Numbered from the stretch's first letter, positions 1 through 11,524 are shown. The stretch is DNA of 64,000 bases from Boswellia sacra (GCA_013180625.2 SNVD02014843.1:30218-94217), one strand, 5' to 3'. The notes: a model not told the origin generated them from the letters alone. A program made the numbers and translations.

Positions 1-364
1 TAACAATTAGCTACGTGGGTTGCTTTGTAACCAAAAACTCTTTCTATAAATAAAAGTTTCGTCCTCCTCAAAAGATAGAGACTGTGGGAGGAAACCTTTA
101 AGTAATTATCTCTTCCATCTCTTCCACTTACATGCTTAAGTGTCCTACTGATTTTGAGTATATCGGCTGGAAACCCAAAGATATATTCCAGTGGTGAACC
201 TAAATAGGCACTATACTGGTCTGCAACTGGGTGAAAACAACGTCATGTACTCAATATCAGACATTGATGCCTTGTTTCTACCCATTTAATTAAGCTAAGT
301 TCTGGATCATAAGAGTTCCTTTTGGGATGCGCTAGTGACAGGAGGGCTTGAGAAAGCACTTTAA
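1..364 (+). repeat. Left copy of the caulimovirid leader/promoter region
   Basis: This copy is about 90% identical by eye to 5754-6118 and includes a TATA-like TATAAATA near position 46. It continues past the nested Harbinger-type element at 1742-1794 up to the primer-binding site. In caulimovirids this zone carries the pregenomic RNA promoter, leader and polyadenylation signals. That role is inferred from position, not shown. Confidence 0.75.
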
Positions 365-1741
365 GGGCGCGTTTGGTAACCAGGCCAGGGGTGGGATTGG
401 ACTATCATTTGGGACTAATAATGCTAATCTGTTGTTTGGACAAGTTATTGAGAATGTGATTGGATTAAAATGGGGACCACATTTTTTTGTCTTTTGGGCC
501 AGTCATGGGACAAGGAGTCCCATATGAAAGCATGGGACAAAAAGTTCCAAGATTGGAACAAGCATTTAAATTTTAAAAATAATAAAATAAATTATTTATA
601 AAATATTTTAAAATAAATATTAGTGTAATAATATCAAAATAACCCATAAAAAATTTAATATTATTATGAAATTATTAATTATGTAAGAAAATTAAAAATA
701 AATTATAAATTATAAAAAGAAAAATAATATAAATTTCTTAATTAAAATAATATTATATTTTAAAATTAATATGATTTTAAAACGTCATATTATTAATTTT
801 TAAAAAATATTTTGTAATATTATTAAAATCATCAAATATATAAGCTTTATTTTTTAATCATATATTACAATATAATAATTTTAAATAAAGAATTTATTAG
901 TAAAAATTAATATTTTTTAAAATACTATACATTTATTTTTTTAAATAGATTTTACAATATTATTAAAATAATCAAATATGCAACTTATATATTTCTAATT
1001 TTATAGTACATTATAATATATTTAATAAATAATTTGTTATTTTATATTAATATTTGCTTAATTTTATTAAACTAAATATTGATTAATTAATTAATTAATT
1101 CTACTAATAATACAAACAAGAATTATATAATTAATAATAAATTATTCTTGAACATAAAATATATCATTGTAATAATTAATAATTTTTAAATGAATTATAA
1201 ATTTTGATTACATTTTTATATTTAATTATTTTATCTCAAATTTGTCCTGATTATTTAATTTAAAATTAATGTAACAATAATATAACAAATAAGCAATAAC
1301 ATTACTATATTTAATAATAATAAATAAATATAATTTTAAAATATATTTAAATTTTTAATTAGTTCTTTCTAATATTAATCTTGATTTTTTATAATAATTA
1401 AAAAATAATCCCAAATATTAAATTCAAGTTTATAATTTATATAATAATTTATTCATAATGTAATGCAAAATAATATTATGTTTATAAAAATATTAATAGT
1501 ATTTAAATATTGTTAATCTAAATATTAATAAATGATATTCAAATTAAACTTGAATAAAATTAAATTAATTTATATTTAGAAATTGATTTCTTAAAAATTT
1601 AATACATATTAATATAGTCCAGTCCCGTACTACACCAAACATAAGACAACATTATCTATAATCCAGTCCAATCTAATCCAGTCCCAATCCTAATCCCAAT
1701 CTTAATCCAATCCAATCCAATCCAGACTCCCAAACGTGCCC
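365..1741. mobile_element. Non-autonomous PIF/Harbinger-type element nested in the viral leader
   Basis: This 1377 bp, very AT-rich insert has inverted ends (GGGCGCGTTTGG at the left, CCAAACGTGCCC at the right) and is flanked by TAA (362-364 and 1742-1744). The second leader copy keeps the uninterrupted site, with TAA at 6116-6118, so the 3 bp duplication is directly visible. A 3 bp TWA duplication is characteristic of PIF/Harbinger. The right end shares the run of CCAGTCCAATCC-type repeats with the larger coding Harbinger element at 21834-27350, which suggests a deletion derivative of the same family. No transposase ORF is present. Confidence 0.85.
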
Positions 1742-1781
1742 TAAAGGAAATAATTTGATTCAGAGCTTCGGCTTATATATT

Positions 1782-1794
1782 TGGTATCAGAGCC
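1782..1794 (+). promoter_or_regulatory. tRNA-Met primer-binding site of the caulimovirid
   Basis: TGGTATCAGAGCC is the site complementary to initiator tRNA-Met that primes reverse transcription in caulimovirids and many Ty1/copia elements. It ends one base before the movement-protein ATG. The corresponding site in the right-hand copy (about 6159-6171) is mutated. Confidence 0.85.
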
Positions 1795-2670
1795 ATGGCA
1801 ACTTGTCCTGATAAATCTGTGTCTATTATACCTACTTCTTCTCTTCGAAAGTCCTTTTCTTATAAAATAGATAGTCTCTATGAAATACAATACTTTCCTG
1901 ATAGTTCTCAACTCCCTACTTCTAATCTCCCTTATCTCAATCCTTATCGTGTGTATAAAAATCCTCTTTCTTTGTTCCATAAAACCATCAAAACTCTAAT
2001 TAATCCTTCTCCTTCTAAAGTCAAAGAGTATGTTCAGTGTAGTAAATTCAATGCATATCAACTCCCTGCTACCCAATCTGAGCAATATGTTCAAGTTGAT
2101 ATTCCAGATCATCTGATTGATCTTTGGAAAAGGAAAGGTTTCACTCATCTTCATTTTGGTGGAATTCGTTTCGCTCTCACTTATCATGCTTGTAAAGGCC
2201 TTCCTGTTACCTCGAGAATTGCTCTCATTGATACCAGATTCCCTAATTATGAACATGCTTGTTTAGGCACTGTTCAAACCACCTTTAATGTTGATACAAT
2301 CATGGTTACCATGTTCCCAAATTTTAATATGCCCATCAACGATCCTCAACTCAAAACTTGCCTCAAATTGCAAATCCAAGTTGTTGGTGTTGTCCCTGTT
2401 GGACCTACATATATGGCCACTCACCATTACCAAATGGTTTACCGGGTTCAAGATCATGCTATGGACATTGCTCTTCCAAATGAAACAAATGATTATATAT
2501 TCATAAATGTAGAATCAAATCAAGTCCCTAGCTGTACTTTTGTTCCTCAACAAATAGCCCGTGAAAAGCTCAAAGAATTGATACCTACCAAATGGGTTAC
2601 CAACTATGAAGAAAACCCATGCTGCTTCTTCTTCCAATCAGCCTTTACAATCTACAGAGCCCTCTTTTAA
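1795..2670 (+). pseudogene. Caulimovirid movement protein (30K superfamily), broken at its end
   Basis: The ATG abuts the primer-binding site and opens a 291-codon frame. The central part, about residues 110-240, has the profile of plant pararetroviral movement proteins: an HLHFGGIRFAL segment, a DTRFPNYEHACLGTV segment, then FPNFNM and HYQMVYRVQ. In exogenous viruses this protein binds nucleic acid and modifies plasmodesmata for cell-to-cell spread. Similarity stops near residue 265, and the last codons are an out-of-frame tail because the next ORF overlaps in another frame. That points to a frameshift between 2590 and 2640. In this integrated, rearranged copy it is a fossil. Confidence 0.8.
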
Positions 2671-3163
2671 AAGAACTTCCAGTGGAAAAATAGAAATTCA
2701 TTTTGCTCCTGAAAAACCTTCTACACTACCTTTCTCAATTCAATTTGGAATTTTCCCATATATTCCTACTGAGATTTATGCTTTTGATGATCAAGGCGTT
2801 CCTATTCACATGTTTCAAGAACATCAACCAGACAATCTCTCTTGTAATTGTCCTGCTTGTTTGGAGCATGCTGATCCTTTCAGACCGCCTAGCAGGAAAA
2901 GAGCTTATCGGCCTCCAAAGTTGAAGACGTCAGATGCTTTTTATGAGGCATACAAGAGAAAGGTTCCTGGTTATGATTTACTAGGTGAATCAACTGGCAA
3001 ATTTGACTTTGTAGTCAAATACACAAGTCCAGTTCATCAAGTAATTCCAGAACCATCTAGATGGGATGATTTAGATGCCAACTCTCGATCTAATTCTTCT
3101 GATTCAGAAATTCCAATTCATATCCCTTCTCTACAAAAGAAATGCAAGGCTAAAGCTGTTTGA
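2606..3163 (+). pseudogene. Second caulimovirid ORF following the movement protein, function not recognised
   Basis: A 185-codon frame begins inside the end of the movement-protein ORF in a different frame. It is rich in Pro and Ser, has a CNCPACLEH cysteine cluster near residues 80-88, and ends in a Ser-rich acidic stretch followed by basic residues. I recognise no catalytic motif. Position suggests the continuation of the viral polyprotein between movement protein and capsid. After 3163 weakly open coding sequence continues to about 3430, where it stops abruptly at the junction with the inverted fragment. Confidence 0.5.
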
Positions 3164-3430
3164 ATCCCAAAACAACATATCGGCTTAGTTATTCCTTCTA
3201 TAGCTATGTATCAACCGGATCCAGCTTCATTTCCTCCTCTGGAATCCAAGGAAGATCCTGTTACCAGAGAAAAATTTGCATGTAAGGTAAAACCATCAAC
3301 CTCTAGAAAAGCAGATGGACAACCTGAGCAGATGGACAACCTGAGCAGATGACTCAAGCAGAAGCAGTGTTAAATTGGCAATTTAAAAACGCAGTAGTTC
3401 AGAACCATTATCTTTCAAAGATAGAAGAAG

Positions 3431-4209
3431 CAACCCACGTAGCTAATTGTTAACCACAAAAGTGTGGTAGACAATTTTTCAAACTAGACAAACTAGTTAT
3501 CATGACAAGATGACTTTACATGCTTAATCATCTTTTACATTTATAACACATAACATATTTTAATAACTTTTACATGCTTAAACCTAAAAACATGTGAAAA
3601 AGCTTTATTATAATACATGACTAAATCTTTTTCTTTCATCGATAACTTATGACTTTTGGATTTATGGAGGAGGAGATGCCAGAGCATCATTTTGGTGACG
3701 TAGTAATATTGGAGATATGTGGATATTCATCAGAATCATCATCACTATCAGGGTCCCACCATGTCAAAATATCAAATTGAGGAATCTTTTCTTTTTTCTT
3801 GTCCCAATCTGTGAGGAGTCTATCCAAAATAATATCATCTTGCTGGCTTTCTTGACTCGGTCCACTTCTTGTTTCTAGAATTTGCTGCAAATACGTCTGA
3901 TCAATGCTGTAAAGATCTTGAGAATCTTGAAAGTATGGAGGACAAGACTGGTCTTGAGATATCTGGGGGAGTGTCGACTGTGAAAGACTTTGGAGACTGA
4001 GTTGGAGTTGTAGATTACTATCTTCATCTCTTTGGGCTTGGGCTTGGCAAGAATAGGGACTTTCTCCTTGGACTATGTGTTTATGGGTCGAGTGATACAT
4101 CTTTCTATATTGCTTTAATTTATAACAATATTCTGAAGGATATTGTTCTCATGGAGCATCATCTTCAATACTTGGCCATATTTGAGGTGGGATTCTAGAA
4201 TTGATTTCT
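3431..4209 (-). repeat. Inverted-repeat arm 1 of the viral 3' end
   Basis: These 779 bases are the reverse complement of about 4999-5776 with scattered differences. The arm carries the viral intergenic region (the AAAGTGTGGTAG area near 3457) and the end of the 3' coding region. The junction at 3431 brings in the reverse complement of the window's first bases. Foreign-end joining in opposite orientation is common in integrated pararetroviruses. Confidence 0.85.
3687..4100 (-). CDS. Viral 3'-terminal coding fragment, 137 codons, function unknown
   Basis: This minus-strand frame lies within the inverted arm. It is very rich in Gln and Ser, with an acidic WWDPDSDDDSDEY segment near the end and then a stop. 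The other arm carries the same region at about 5107-5520 with several internal stops, so this inverted copy is the better preserved. It probably corresponds to the C-terminal end of the last viral ORF. The start is arbitrary, since the frame may have been internal to a longer protein. I recognise no family. Confidence 0.5.
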   Translation of the reverse strand: MYHSTHKHIVQGESPYSCQAQAQRDEDSNLQLQLSLQSLSQSTLPQISQDQSCPPYFQDSQDLYSIDQTYLQQILETRSGPSQESQQDDIILDRLLTDWDKKKEKIPQFDILTWWDPDSDDDSDEYPHISNITTSPK

Positions 4210-5064
4210 GCGCAGTTACTCAGATGGTCAACTTGGTTTTCTCAATTTACTTTCGATGTCAAGCATATCAAAGGTGACAACAACATTCTTGCAGATATGT
4301 TATCTCGCCCTCAACAAATCAAGATTGATCAAAGCAATTCTCTGCAACTCATTCTAGTAATCCACATGATGAATCCTTTTCCCTTCCCACCAGCAGATTA
4401 TGAATTTCTTCCTCCTGAAGTTCCTACTTTGATAGCAAATCAAACTCTAAATCAGTCTCATCATAAGCAGATGCTAGAGTATCAAGCGAAAATTCTCACA
4501 AAATATGGCACATTTCCCCTCGGCAGCATTGAGATCCATCCAGAATTTCCATACATGACAATTTATCATGTTCGAGACATTAAAAAGGATTTTTGCCCTA
4601 AATGCTTATGGTTTTTTTGGCATCTTTTACAGCAGTTCTCTATTGGTATTGAGTTCAATCTCAGTTATATGTTAAACAGAATGGCACATACCAGTCTGCT
4701 CTACAGCCAAAGAACTCTTAATACTCGTTCAGGATGTTTCCAAATATTCCTTGAATGGTTTCATCCCCTCTCGTGGTGGAAGTCACAATTTGAATATCAA
4801 AGACATAAAAGTTTCAATCTTCGTAGGCAAAGAGCGGCATATCATATTATCTATATTTTCAAAAGAACTAGCGTTGTTACTAACAATCAATTGCAGTTCT
4901 TTTCACATGTACAGGAATACTGTCTATCTCCATATAGCTTGGCTCAAAAATGGGAAGCATATCCCCATGAATTTCGGGAATTCCAAAGAAGGATTTTAGA
5001 AATCAATTCTAGAATCCCACCTCAGATATGGCCAAGTATTGAAGATGATGCTCTATGGGAATAA
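4210..5064 (+). pseudogene. Caulimovirid RNase H end plus downstream polyprotein region
   Basis: The frame enters from the inverted arm without a real start. Its first 35 residues are the end of a reverse-transcriptase-linked RNase H domain: WSTWFSQFTFDVKHIKG followed by an ADMLSRP segment, as in badnavirus/petuvirus and Ty3-type polymerases. The rest, up to DDALWE, has no motif I recognise and is contiguous with the next arm. The catalytic reverse transcriptase and the first part of RNase H are absent, cut away at the rearrangement breakpoint near 4209. Confidence 0.65.
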
Positions 5065-5776
5065 TATCCTTCAAAATATTGTTATCAACTAAGGCAATAT
5101 AGGAAGATGTATCACTCGACCCATAAACACATAGTCCAAGGAGAAAGTTTCTATTCTTGCTAAGCCCAAGCCCAAAGAGATGAAGATAGTAATCTACAAC
5201 TCCAACTCAGTCTCCAAAGTCTTCCACAGCCAACACTCCCCCAGCTGTCTCAAGACCAGTCTTGTCCTCCATACTTTCAAGATTCTCAAGATCCTTACAG
5301 CATTGATCAGACGTATCTACAGCAAATTCTAGAAAAAAGAAGTGGACCAAGTCAAGAAAGCTAGCAAGATGATATTATTTTGGATAGACTCCTCATAGAT
5401 TTGGACAAGAAAAAAGAAAAGATTCCTCAATTTGACATGTTGACATGGTGGGACCCTGACAGTGATGATGATTCTGATGAATATTTACATATCTCCAACA
5501 TCACTACGTCACCAAAATGATGCTCTGGCATCTCTTCCTCCACAAATCCAAAAGTCATAAGTTATCGATAAAAGAAAAAGTTTTAGTCATGTATTATAAT
5601 AAAGCTTTTTCACATGTTTTTAGGTTTAAGCATGTAAAAGTTATTAAAATATGTTATGTGTTATAAATGTAAAAGATGACTAAGTATGTAAAGTCATCTT
5701 GTCATGATAACTAGTTTGTTTAGTTTGAAAAATTGTCTACCACACTTGTGTGGTTAACAGTTAGCTACGTGGGTTG
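4999..5776 (+). repeat. Inverted-repeat arm 2, with a decayed copy of the 3' coding region
   Basis: This arm pairs with 3431-4209 across a roughly 790 bp centre, so the two could fold into a very long hairpin. Between 5107 and 5520 it encodes a version of the 137-codon fragment with at least two in-frame stops. From 5520 to 5757 it holds the viral intergenic region. It runs straight into the right leader copy, so this half is the collinear viral 3' end. Confidence 0.8.
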
Positions 5777-6172
5777 CTTTGTAACCAAAAACTCCTTCTA
5801 TAAATAAGAGTTTCGTCCTCCTCAAAAGATAGAGACTGTGGGAGGAAACCTTTAAGTAATTATCTCTTCCATTTCTTCCACTTACATGCTTAAGTGTCCT
5901 ACTGATTTTGAGTATATCGGCTGGAAACCCAAAGGTATATTCCAGTGTTGAACCTGAATAGGCACTATCTTAGTTTGCAACTGGGTGTAAACAACGCCAC
6001 GTACTCAATATCAGACATTGATGTCTTGTTTCTACCCATTTAATTAAGCTAAGTTCTAGATCATAAGAGTTCTTTTTGAGATGCACTAGTGCCAGGAGGG
6101 CTTGAGAAAGCGCTTTAAAGGAAATAATTTGATTCAGAGCTTCGGCTTATATATTTGGTATCTGAGCAATTG
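5754..6172 (+). repeat. Right copy of the caulimovirid leader, ending at a mutated primer site
   Basis: This matches 1-364 plus 1742-1793, without the Harbinger-type insert. TATAAATA lies near 5801. The copy ends at TGGTATCTGAGC, a degenerate primer-binding site, after which the sequence is unrelated host DNA. It preserves the empty target site for the nested element at 6116-6118. Confidence 0.8.
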
Positions 6173-6689
6173 TTTGCAAGCCCATGTATAATTAATTGAC
6201 TTCCAAACCATGGAAAAGTCATTAGATATTTTTTCCTTCATTTATCTTATTTAGCTTTATAAATAAATAAATAAATAATTCCATTTTTCTTTCCTATGTA
6301 TTTTACTCCAAATTTCAGCCTTTAATTACAATTATAATCATATTTTGCGTTAGCTCTTTTGTACATACTTGTCACACACATGCAGAATCGTGTATACAGT
6401 ACAAGGATATTGGTGTACTTTCCTATTATAAGCTATAAAACATTAAAAAAAAAAAGATCTATACAATTTAAACATGCCAGATTTCATATATATTAAAAAA
6501 ATGGCAGAAATACATTCACGCAAACTGCTGGCCAGGACGACCAAACTCTTAAGAAAATAGAGTTAATTTTATATATCCTCTGTTTAACAGTTTACTTTTG
6601 TAATTAGTGCATATGTTCTCACTTTTATGTAAAATAAGCTTTCTAATGTAAATTAAGAACGAAAAAAAAAAAAAAAAAAAAGTCATTAC
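6173..6689. other. Gene-free stretch between the viral insertion and the TIR exon
   Basis: AT-rich sequence with an AAAT microsatellite near 6263-6277 and poly-A tracts near 6450 and 6664-6680. On the minus strand it would be the beginning of the intron after the TIR exon. I see nothing coding. Confidence 0.6.
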
Positions 6690-7176
6690 CTGTCCTTCGC
6701 GTTCCATCCAGAGAGACTGGCAGCCTCTGTTAAAGCGTTCCTCCAGTTTTGAACCTGTTCTTTATCCTCCCTAAAGGTTTCTTCATGTTTGGCAAAGGCT
6801 TGCTGAAAGGCTTCTCTTTGTTTCCTTACTACTCTACATCGTAGAAAATCGGAATAATAACAGTACTTTGTTTCCTTGAGTTCTTGCATTCAACCATTTT
6901 AACGAGTTCATCCAAACACCAGGTTGAAGAAGCATAGTTTCTAGAGAAAATAATAATTAAATATTTTGATTCTTCAATTGCTTGAAGGAGCTCTAATGAA
7001 ATGAGTTTCCCTCTCTCAAGTTCTTTTTCATCTTTAAAGACAGTAATTCCTTCTCGAGTAGTCAAAGCAGCGTATAAATGATCTGTGAAGTTCTTCCAGG
7101 TATCTTCGCCTCTAAAACTTACAAAAACATCATATTTCCAACGAAGAGGATAAGAAGAGACTCCTTCGATACTCAT
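6690..7176 (-). pseudogene. Isolated TIR-domain exon of a TNL resistance gene, frameshifted
   Basis: The first ATG is at 7176. The exon encodes a Toll/interleukin-1 receptor domain with YDVFVSFRGEDT, then FKDEKELERG, and FSRNYASSTWCLDEL, whose glutamate is the NADase catalytic residue in plant TIRs. The Arg normally following GEDT is Trp here. The frame stops at about 6829 after FYDVE. The remaining exon resumes in another frame (VVRKQREAFQQAF to SGWNAKD), consistent with a short deletion that also removed the usual Pro-Ser after the aspartate. A clean donor site (CAG/GTAATG on the minus strand) ends the exon at 6690, the usual position for the first intron of TNL genes. No NBS exon follows on this side within the window. 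Confidence 0.85.
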
Positions 7177-7807
7177 TGAAGCAGTTGGTTTTTGATGTGT
7201 TGTCAATACAAGCAATTTCCTTCTCTGATCTTGAAATCAATTAATCTGTGAAATATGTCAAACGCATGAATATGAATATACAATTTGTTGCAAGAAATCA
7301 AAAACATAAAACAACTTAAATTTAATTAAGAAATCTAAAGCATCGACCGAACTTATATTTCGGAGTGTTTTTGCCGATGGATAAACTTTGATGTAATTTC
7401 TTCAACAAAAGCAATTAATTCTGCTTGTTATGGCAAGACAGAAGCTTTTTCTGGGTTATAATTAAAGTGAATAAATCATGTAAGTTCTCATCTTTTTCTC
7501 TTAACGAAAATACCAAGAGACTTCCTTAAAAGTTTCACAAAAAGTAAAAAACTTTTGCTTTATTTTATTTCTCAAGTAATTAATTCTACTTTATCAATGT
7601 TCTGTTTGCCTTTTTCTTCGTTGACTTACTTTTTCTTTACCAATAATTGCTTCCTTAAGAAGGAGTTAATATTACTCTGTTTATTAATATTTGTGATAAC
7701 CTTAATTATGCAAATAAATTGTAATTAAGAAGCAACCTCCAAAACTATATATTATTTTCGTTTAGCATCGTTAAACTCTTGATCATGTATTTACAAGGGT
7801 AAAAAAA
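7177..7807. other. Upstream region of the TIR exon, no gene
   Basis: AT-rich sequence of promoter or 5' leader type for the minus-strand TIR exon. I see no convincing TATA box assignment and no ORF with family similarity. Confidence 0.5.
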
Positions 7808-10705
7808 AATGTTACTTTTCCAATCTCAAGCACTAATTTATCTAAATTATAGTGATTTACCCTAAAATATATAGTGGTACAAAACTTGCAACATCCTATT
7901 TTGCACTTAAATTTTAGGTTACCAACTAATTTTTTTCATAAACTTTGTTGGATCTTATGATTTATAAAACGTGGCAATTATTAAAATATATAGTCGAATT
8001 CAATATTTTTTTAATAAATATTTCGTTTTGTTTTTAAAGAAATTGAAGATGCTTTCTATACATATTTCTCCATATTTTTGGCATTCTTGTCGAGCATATT
8101 CATCACTTTTTGTTCTTCAAATTATTACTTTATACTTGATCTCATTTCTCGAATATTCCTTACTATGCATGTACAAATATAATTCAATCTAATTGAATAA
8201 CATTTTTTGATTTATTTATTTTAACTTATTGACTTGAAACGGAGGACCTTGTATCCTGCTTAATTAATTTAGGAGAATTTTTAATAAGTTATAGGCGAGA
8301 TTTATTGATGATTTTTATAATTTAGTTTGCATTTCATTTAATGTCTTTGACAGCAAGTTTGGTAAAAAGTGCCGACCAAGAAGAATACTAAAAATGACCA
8401 TGGTGGGCATTGGTGGGAGTTGTGTTGTATGAGTAAGTCTTGGTCAATAAGTGTTTGTTTGGATAAATTAATTTTTTTTTATTATTGCAAGGGGTAAACA
8501 GAAAAATAAAAAAGATTAAGAAAAAAAGGAGAAAAAAAAGATGTTCAAAGATTCTTTCCTTCCTCTCAAAGCAATGAAATCTATCGCCCCTCGAAGACGT
8601 CATTCCCCAGTTCTTTTACTTGACTTGACTCAATAATTGCATGTACTACAGAGCTTTTGGACCATTAGATTAAAAAAAAAAAGGGTGGTTGAGTAATTAG
8701 CAAAATGAACCGAGTTCGTACTATACAGTGCCACTTAGGTTACGTGATTGTATAGTACTAATCAGTACTATATAGTGTCATGCATCAAAGATGATCTTAG
8801 AATATTAAATACGGAAATAGCTAGAATACAACTGAAGCATGGATAGACAAAAAAATGACTACATTGTAATAGTTATACATAAATAGTTGTTTTCACAACT
8901 TTTTTGGGGTTAAAAAATTGTAACCCGATATATATAGAATCTAATATCTATAAAGAGGACGATAGAAACTAGAAAACTAGATATAAAATATATAATCATC
9001 TATATACAAGGTTTAAAGGCCCTATAAATAGATTTGCAAGACAGAAAAAAAAAATCATTATACAAATATTAAAGGACGGAGAACGAGAAAATAAGAGCAA
9101 AGACTATTTTCTTAAGCTTGTTAATAGTTTTCTCCAACTTAGAATTTGAAAGTACCTGAGTTGAGTTGTAAAAGATGGTAATTTTGTGTTCCTCAATAAT
9201 CTCTTCATAGGTTTTGTTTCGCACTCCCATTATTTTCATATTGCAAGCTTATTTCGGAGTTTGTTATGTGAACAAAAGCAACAAGCTGAACTAACATTAA
9301 TTCTATTCTTTTTTCTAATATTTCTTGATTATTATTTGTACTAGCTGATTTTTGAGTCATGATGACAAAAAATAAAGATGATTCTAATACACTAATTTTG
9401 AATTTAACATAAAAATGAGGGGTTTGGATCCTGTTTATTTTCATCAATCTTTCAAAAGGGACCTCGTTTTCCTAAGCGTTTCCAAGAATTTGATTTGCCC
9501 ATTTTTTAGCTGAATATATAACTACATATTAATTACAAATAAAATATTGACATGTTAAATACGTCATAATGTATAATACTGTATTGATTGCATTGTACAA
9601 AAGTAGTAATTACAAATATTATATTATGTTTGGTGTAATAGTATAATGTATTTTTTAATTAAAAAAGAAATAATTATTAGTAAATTTATAAAAATATTTA
9701 AATAAACGTTAAAGAAATTTTTTGACATGATTAGTTACTGGCTTGTCATGGTAGGGGCCAAGCATCAGGCTAGGATAGGTCTGCGGGCCTAGAAAGCTAG
9801 AGGCGGCAGTTCACCATGGGGAATCCAGGCCCAATTGGGGGCGTCAAGTCCACATTTGGAAAGATCTAAATTATGAGGCCGTAGAAATTATGTTTCATTA
9901 TGTTTGGAGCAACACAAAACAAGCTAAGAATGCATTCGATTGAACTTTTCTACTAGGTAAAAGAGTTTTTTTAATGTTAAAAATTCTTTTAAAATTTTTT
10001 TGTGTTATTTGACTGTCATCTGAGAAGAGCTTTTGAATAATAAAAAAAAACTGTTCTTCGTCTACTAGAAGAAGTCCAAAATTGAGACTTTTGGGAAAAG
10101 CTTTTTTTTTTTTAGTTTTTTTAAAGTTTTGAAGTATTAAATATACTCTTATTTAATTTTAAATATTTTACTTTATTCTTTTCTTATAAAAAAACTCTAT
10201 TTTGGTAATTTAATTATAATAAGTGCTTCTATATTTATCCTATCAAACAATCAATAACTTTTTAATAAAAGCTCTATTTTTGAAAATTTTACTTTAAAAA
10301 GATCTACTTCAATAAATTCTACTTGTAAAAGCCGAAACAAACATATCCTAAATTGTACATATAATATATTATAGGGTTGTCATTAAACTTAAGCATTGGA
10401 TAATTAAGTACATTTCATTTTCGTTTTACATATTGCTTGTATCCACAAACTATGCATATGTACTACTCAAAGTAAAATTATTATTATTGTTAGATAGTTC
10501 AGAGGTTGTTTAATTCCAGGGATTGTTATGTTATTGATTAAAAGTAATATTACTAGGTCAGAATTAGACCTTGAATCTCAAAACCAAAGGACTGAAATTT
10601 TTTGTAATCAGAAATTTGAGAAATGGAAACAGAAATTGAAATTTAAGAAATAGTGTGTAATTAGAAATTCGAAATTTGAGAAATGGAAAAAAAAAAAACG
10701 AAGAA
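7808..10705. repeat. Tandem duplication unit A (non-coding, about 2.9 kb)
   Basis: This unit starts at GTTACTTTTCCAATCTCA and is repeated collinearly in unit B from 10706 to about 33600. Shared landmarks include the TTGTTGGATCTTATGATT segment (7946 versus 20185), the CTTGTATCCTGC segment (8249 versus 20483), the CTATATACAAGG segment (9000 versus 28078) and the AAGCATTGGATAATT segment (10392 versus 29462). The unit holds no ORF I recognise. Its clean state gives the ancestral structure against which insertions in unit B can be read. Confidence 0.85.
9928..10348. mobile_element. MITE in unit A, absent from unit B
   Basis: A 421 bp AT-rich insert flanked by TAA (9925-9927 and 10349-10351). Unit B near 29415 reads straight through, with AAACTAAATTGCA at the empty site. 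Degenerate inverted ends and the internal TAAAAGATCTACTTCAATAA-like region are shared with the insert at 20623-21230. A 3 bp TAA duplication suggests PIF/Harbinger-type mobilisation. Confidence 0.65.
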
Positions 10706-10846
10706 AATGTTACTTTTCCAATCTCACGCAATAACTTATCTAAATCATGGTGATTTCGCCTAAAATATATAACAGTACAAAACTTGCGATATCCTATGTT
10801 GCACTTAAATTTAAGGTTGCCATCTAATTTTTTTTCATAAATTTTG

Positions 10847-10955
10847 AAAAAATTGAAAAAATAGACAAAATTAGGGGCCTGTACTGAAATATAGACACAT
10901 CCTGAAAACTTTTGATGCCATAGACACTTTGAACGTGAAATAACTAAAATGCCCT
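10847..10955 (+). repeat. Left TIR of the MULE
   Basis: Starts AAAAAATTGAAAAAATAGAC and pairs with 20070-20178 as an inverted repeat with about five mismatches. Poly-A-rich for the first 20 bases, then mixed sequence ending AAAATGCCCT. Confidence 0.9.
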
Positions 10956-11524
10956 TAGGAATTCAATTTATTCCTAACACTCTCTATTTCTCTCTTCCCT
11001 CCACTTACCTCTTTCTATTCTATAACCGTCTGTTATTGAACTTTCAATAGCCATCAACATCGTCGAAGATAGCAGTCCGAAACGTAGCACCATAAAAATA
11101 TAACAATAGGTCTGTTCACCCAAGGATCAGACTCCATTTGGAACCTTTGAGGATCGAAACAAGAGGAACGAGGAGAGAAGCAAGAGCATTCGGTTAGGGT
11201 AAGTTAGTATTTGTTTTCTTTTTCTTTTTCTAACTTTTTCCTTGTTTTCTTGATCATTTGAAGTGATATTTGCCTTATGAAGATTGAAAATAACGTTTAG
11301 ATTTAGGCATAACTCGAAAGATTAGAGATGTACATAGGAAATTTACACATTTGAACTAACTAGGGATTTGGGCTAGATTTAGGGATTTTGAATTTTGGAT
11401 TTGAGTTTCCGATTGTATTTTGTGCTTATTCTATGTTTGTGGGCCAAATGAAGTGTGATTTGGATGCTTTTTTGGTTTGATGTGTGTAAAAATGGTGGAA
11501 ACTGATGCGTTTTGTCGTGACGTA

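Larger units (their letters stand above)
1..6172 (+). mobile_element. Rearranged endogenous caulimovirid (plant pararetrovirus) insertion
   Basis: This is an integrated pararetrovirus remnant made of three pieces. Piece one (1-3430, plus) holds the leader, a primer-binding site, a movement-protein ORF and the following ORF. Piece two (3431-4209) is inverted. Piece three (4210-6172, plus) holds the end of RNase H, the 3' coding region, the intergenic region and a second leader ending at the primer-binding site. The repeats at 1-364 plus 1742-1794 and at about 5754-6172 resemble LTRs. They are better explained by terminal redundancy of a circular genome, because the element has a 30K-type movement protein and the tRNA-Met primer site typical of Caulimoviridae. 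Capsid, protease and most of reverse transcriptase are missing. The left end lies outside the window. Genus not assigned. Confidence 0.8.

Noticed and set aside
1..6172. Ordinary LTR retrotransposon with LTRs at 1 and 5757
   Set aside because: The repeats include sequence up to the primer site, there is no gag-protease-RT between them, and the first ORF is a 30K-type movement protein. A redundant caulimovirid integrant explains this better.
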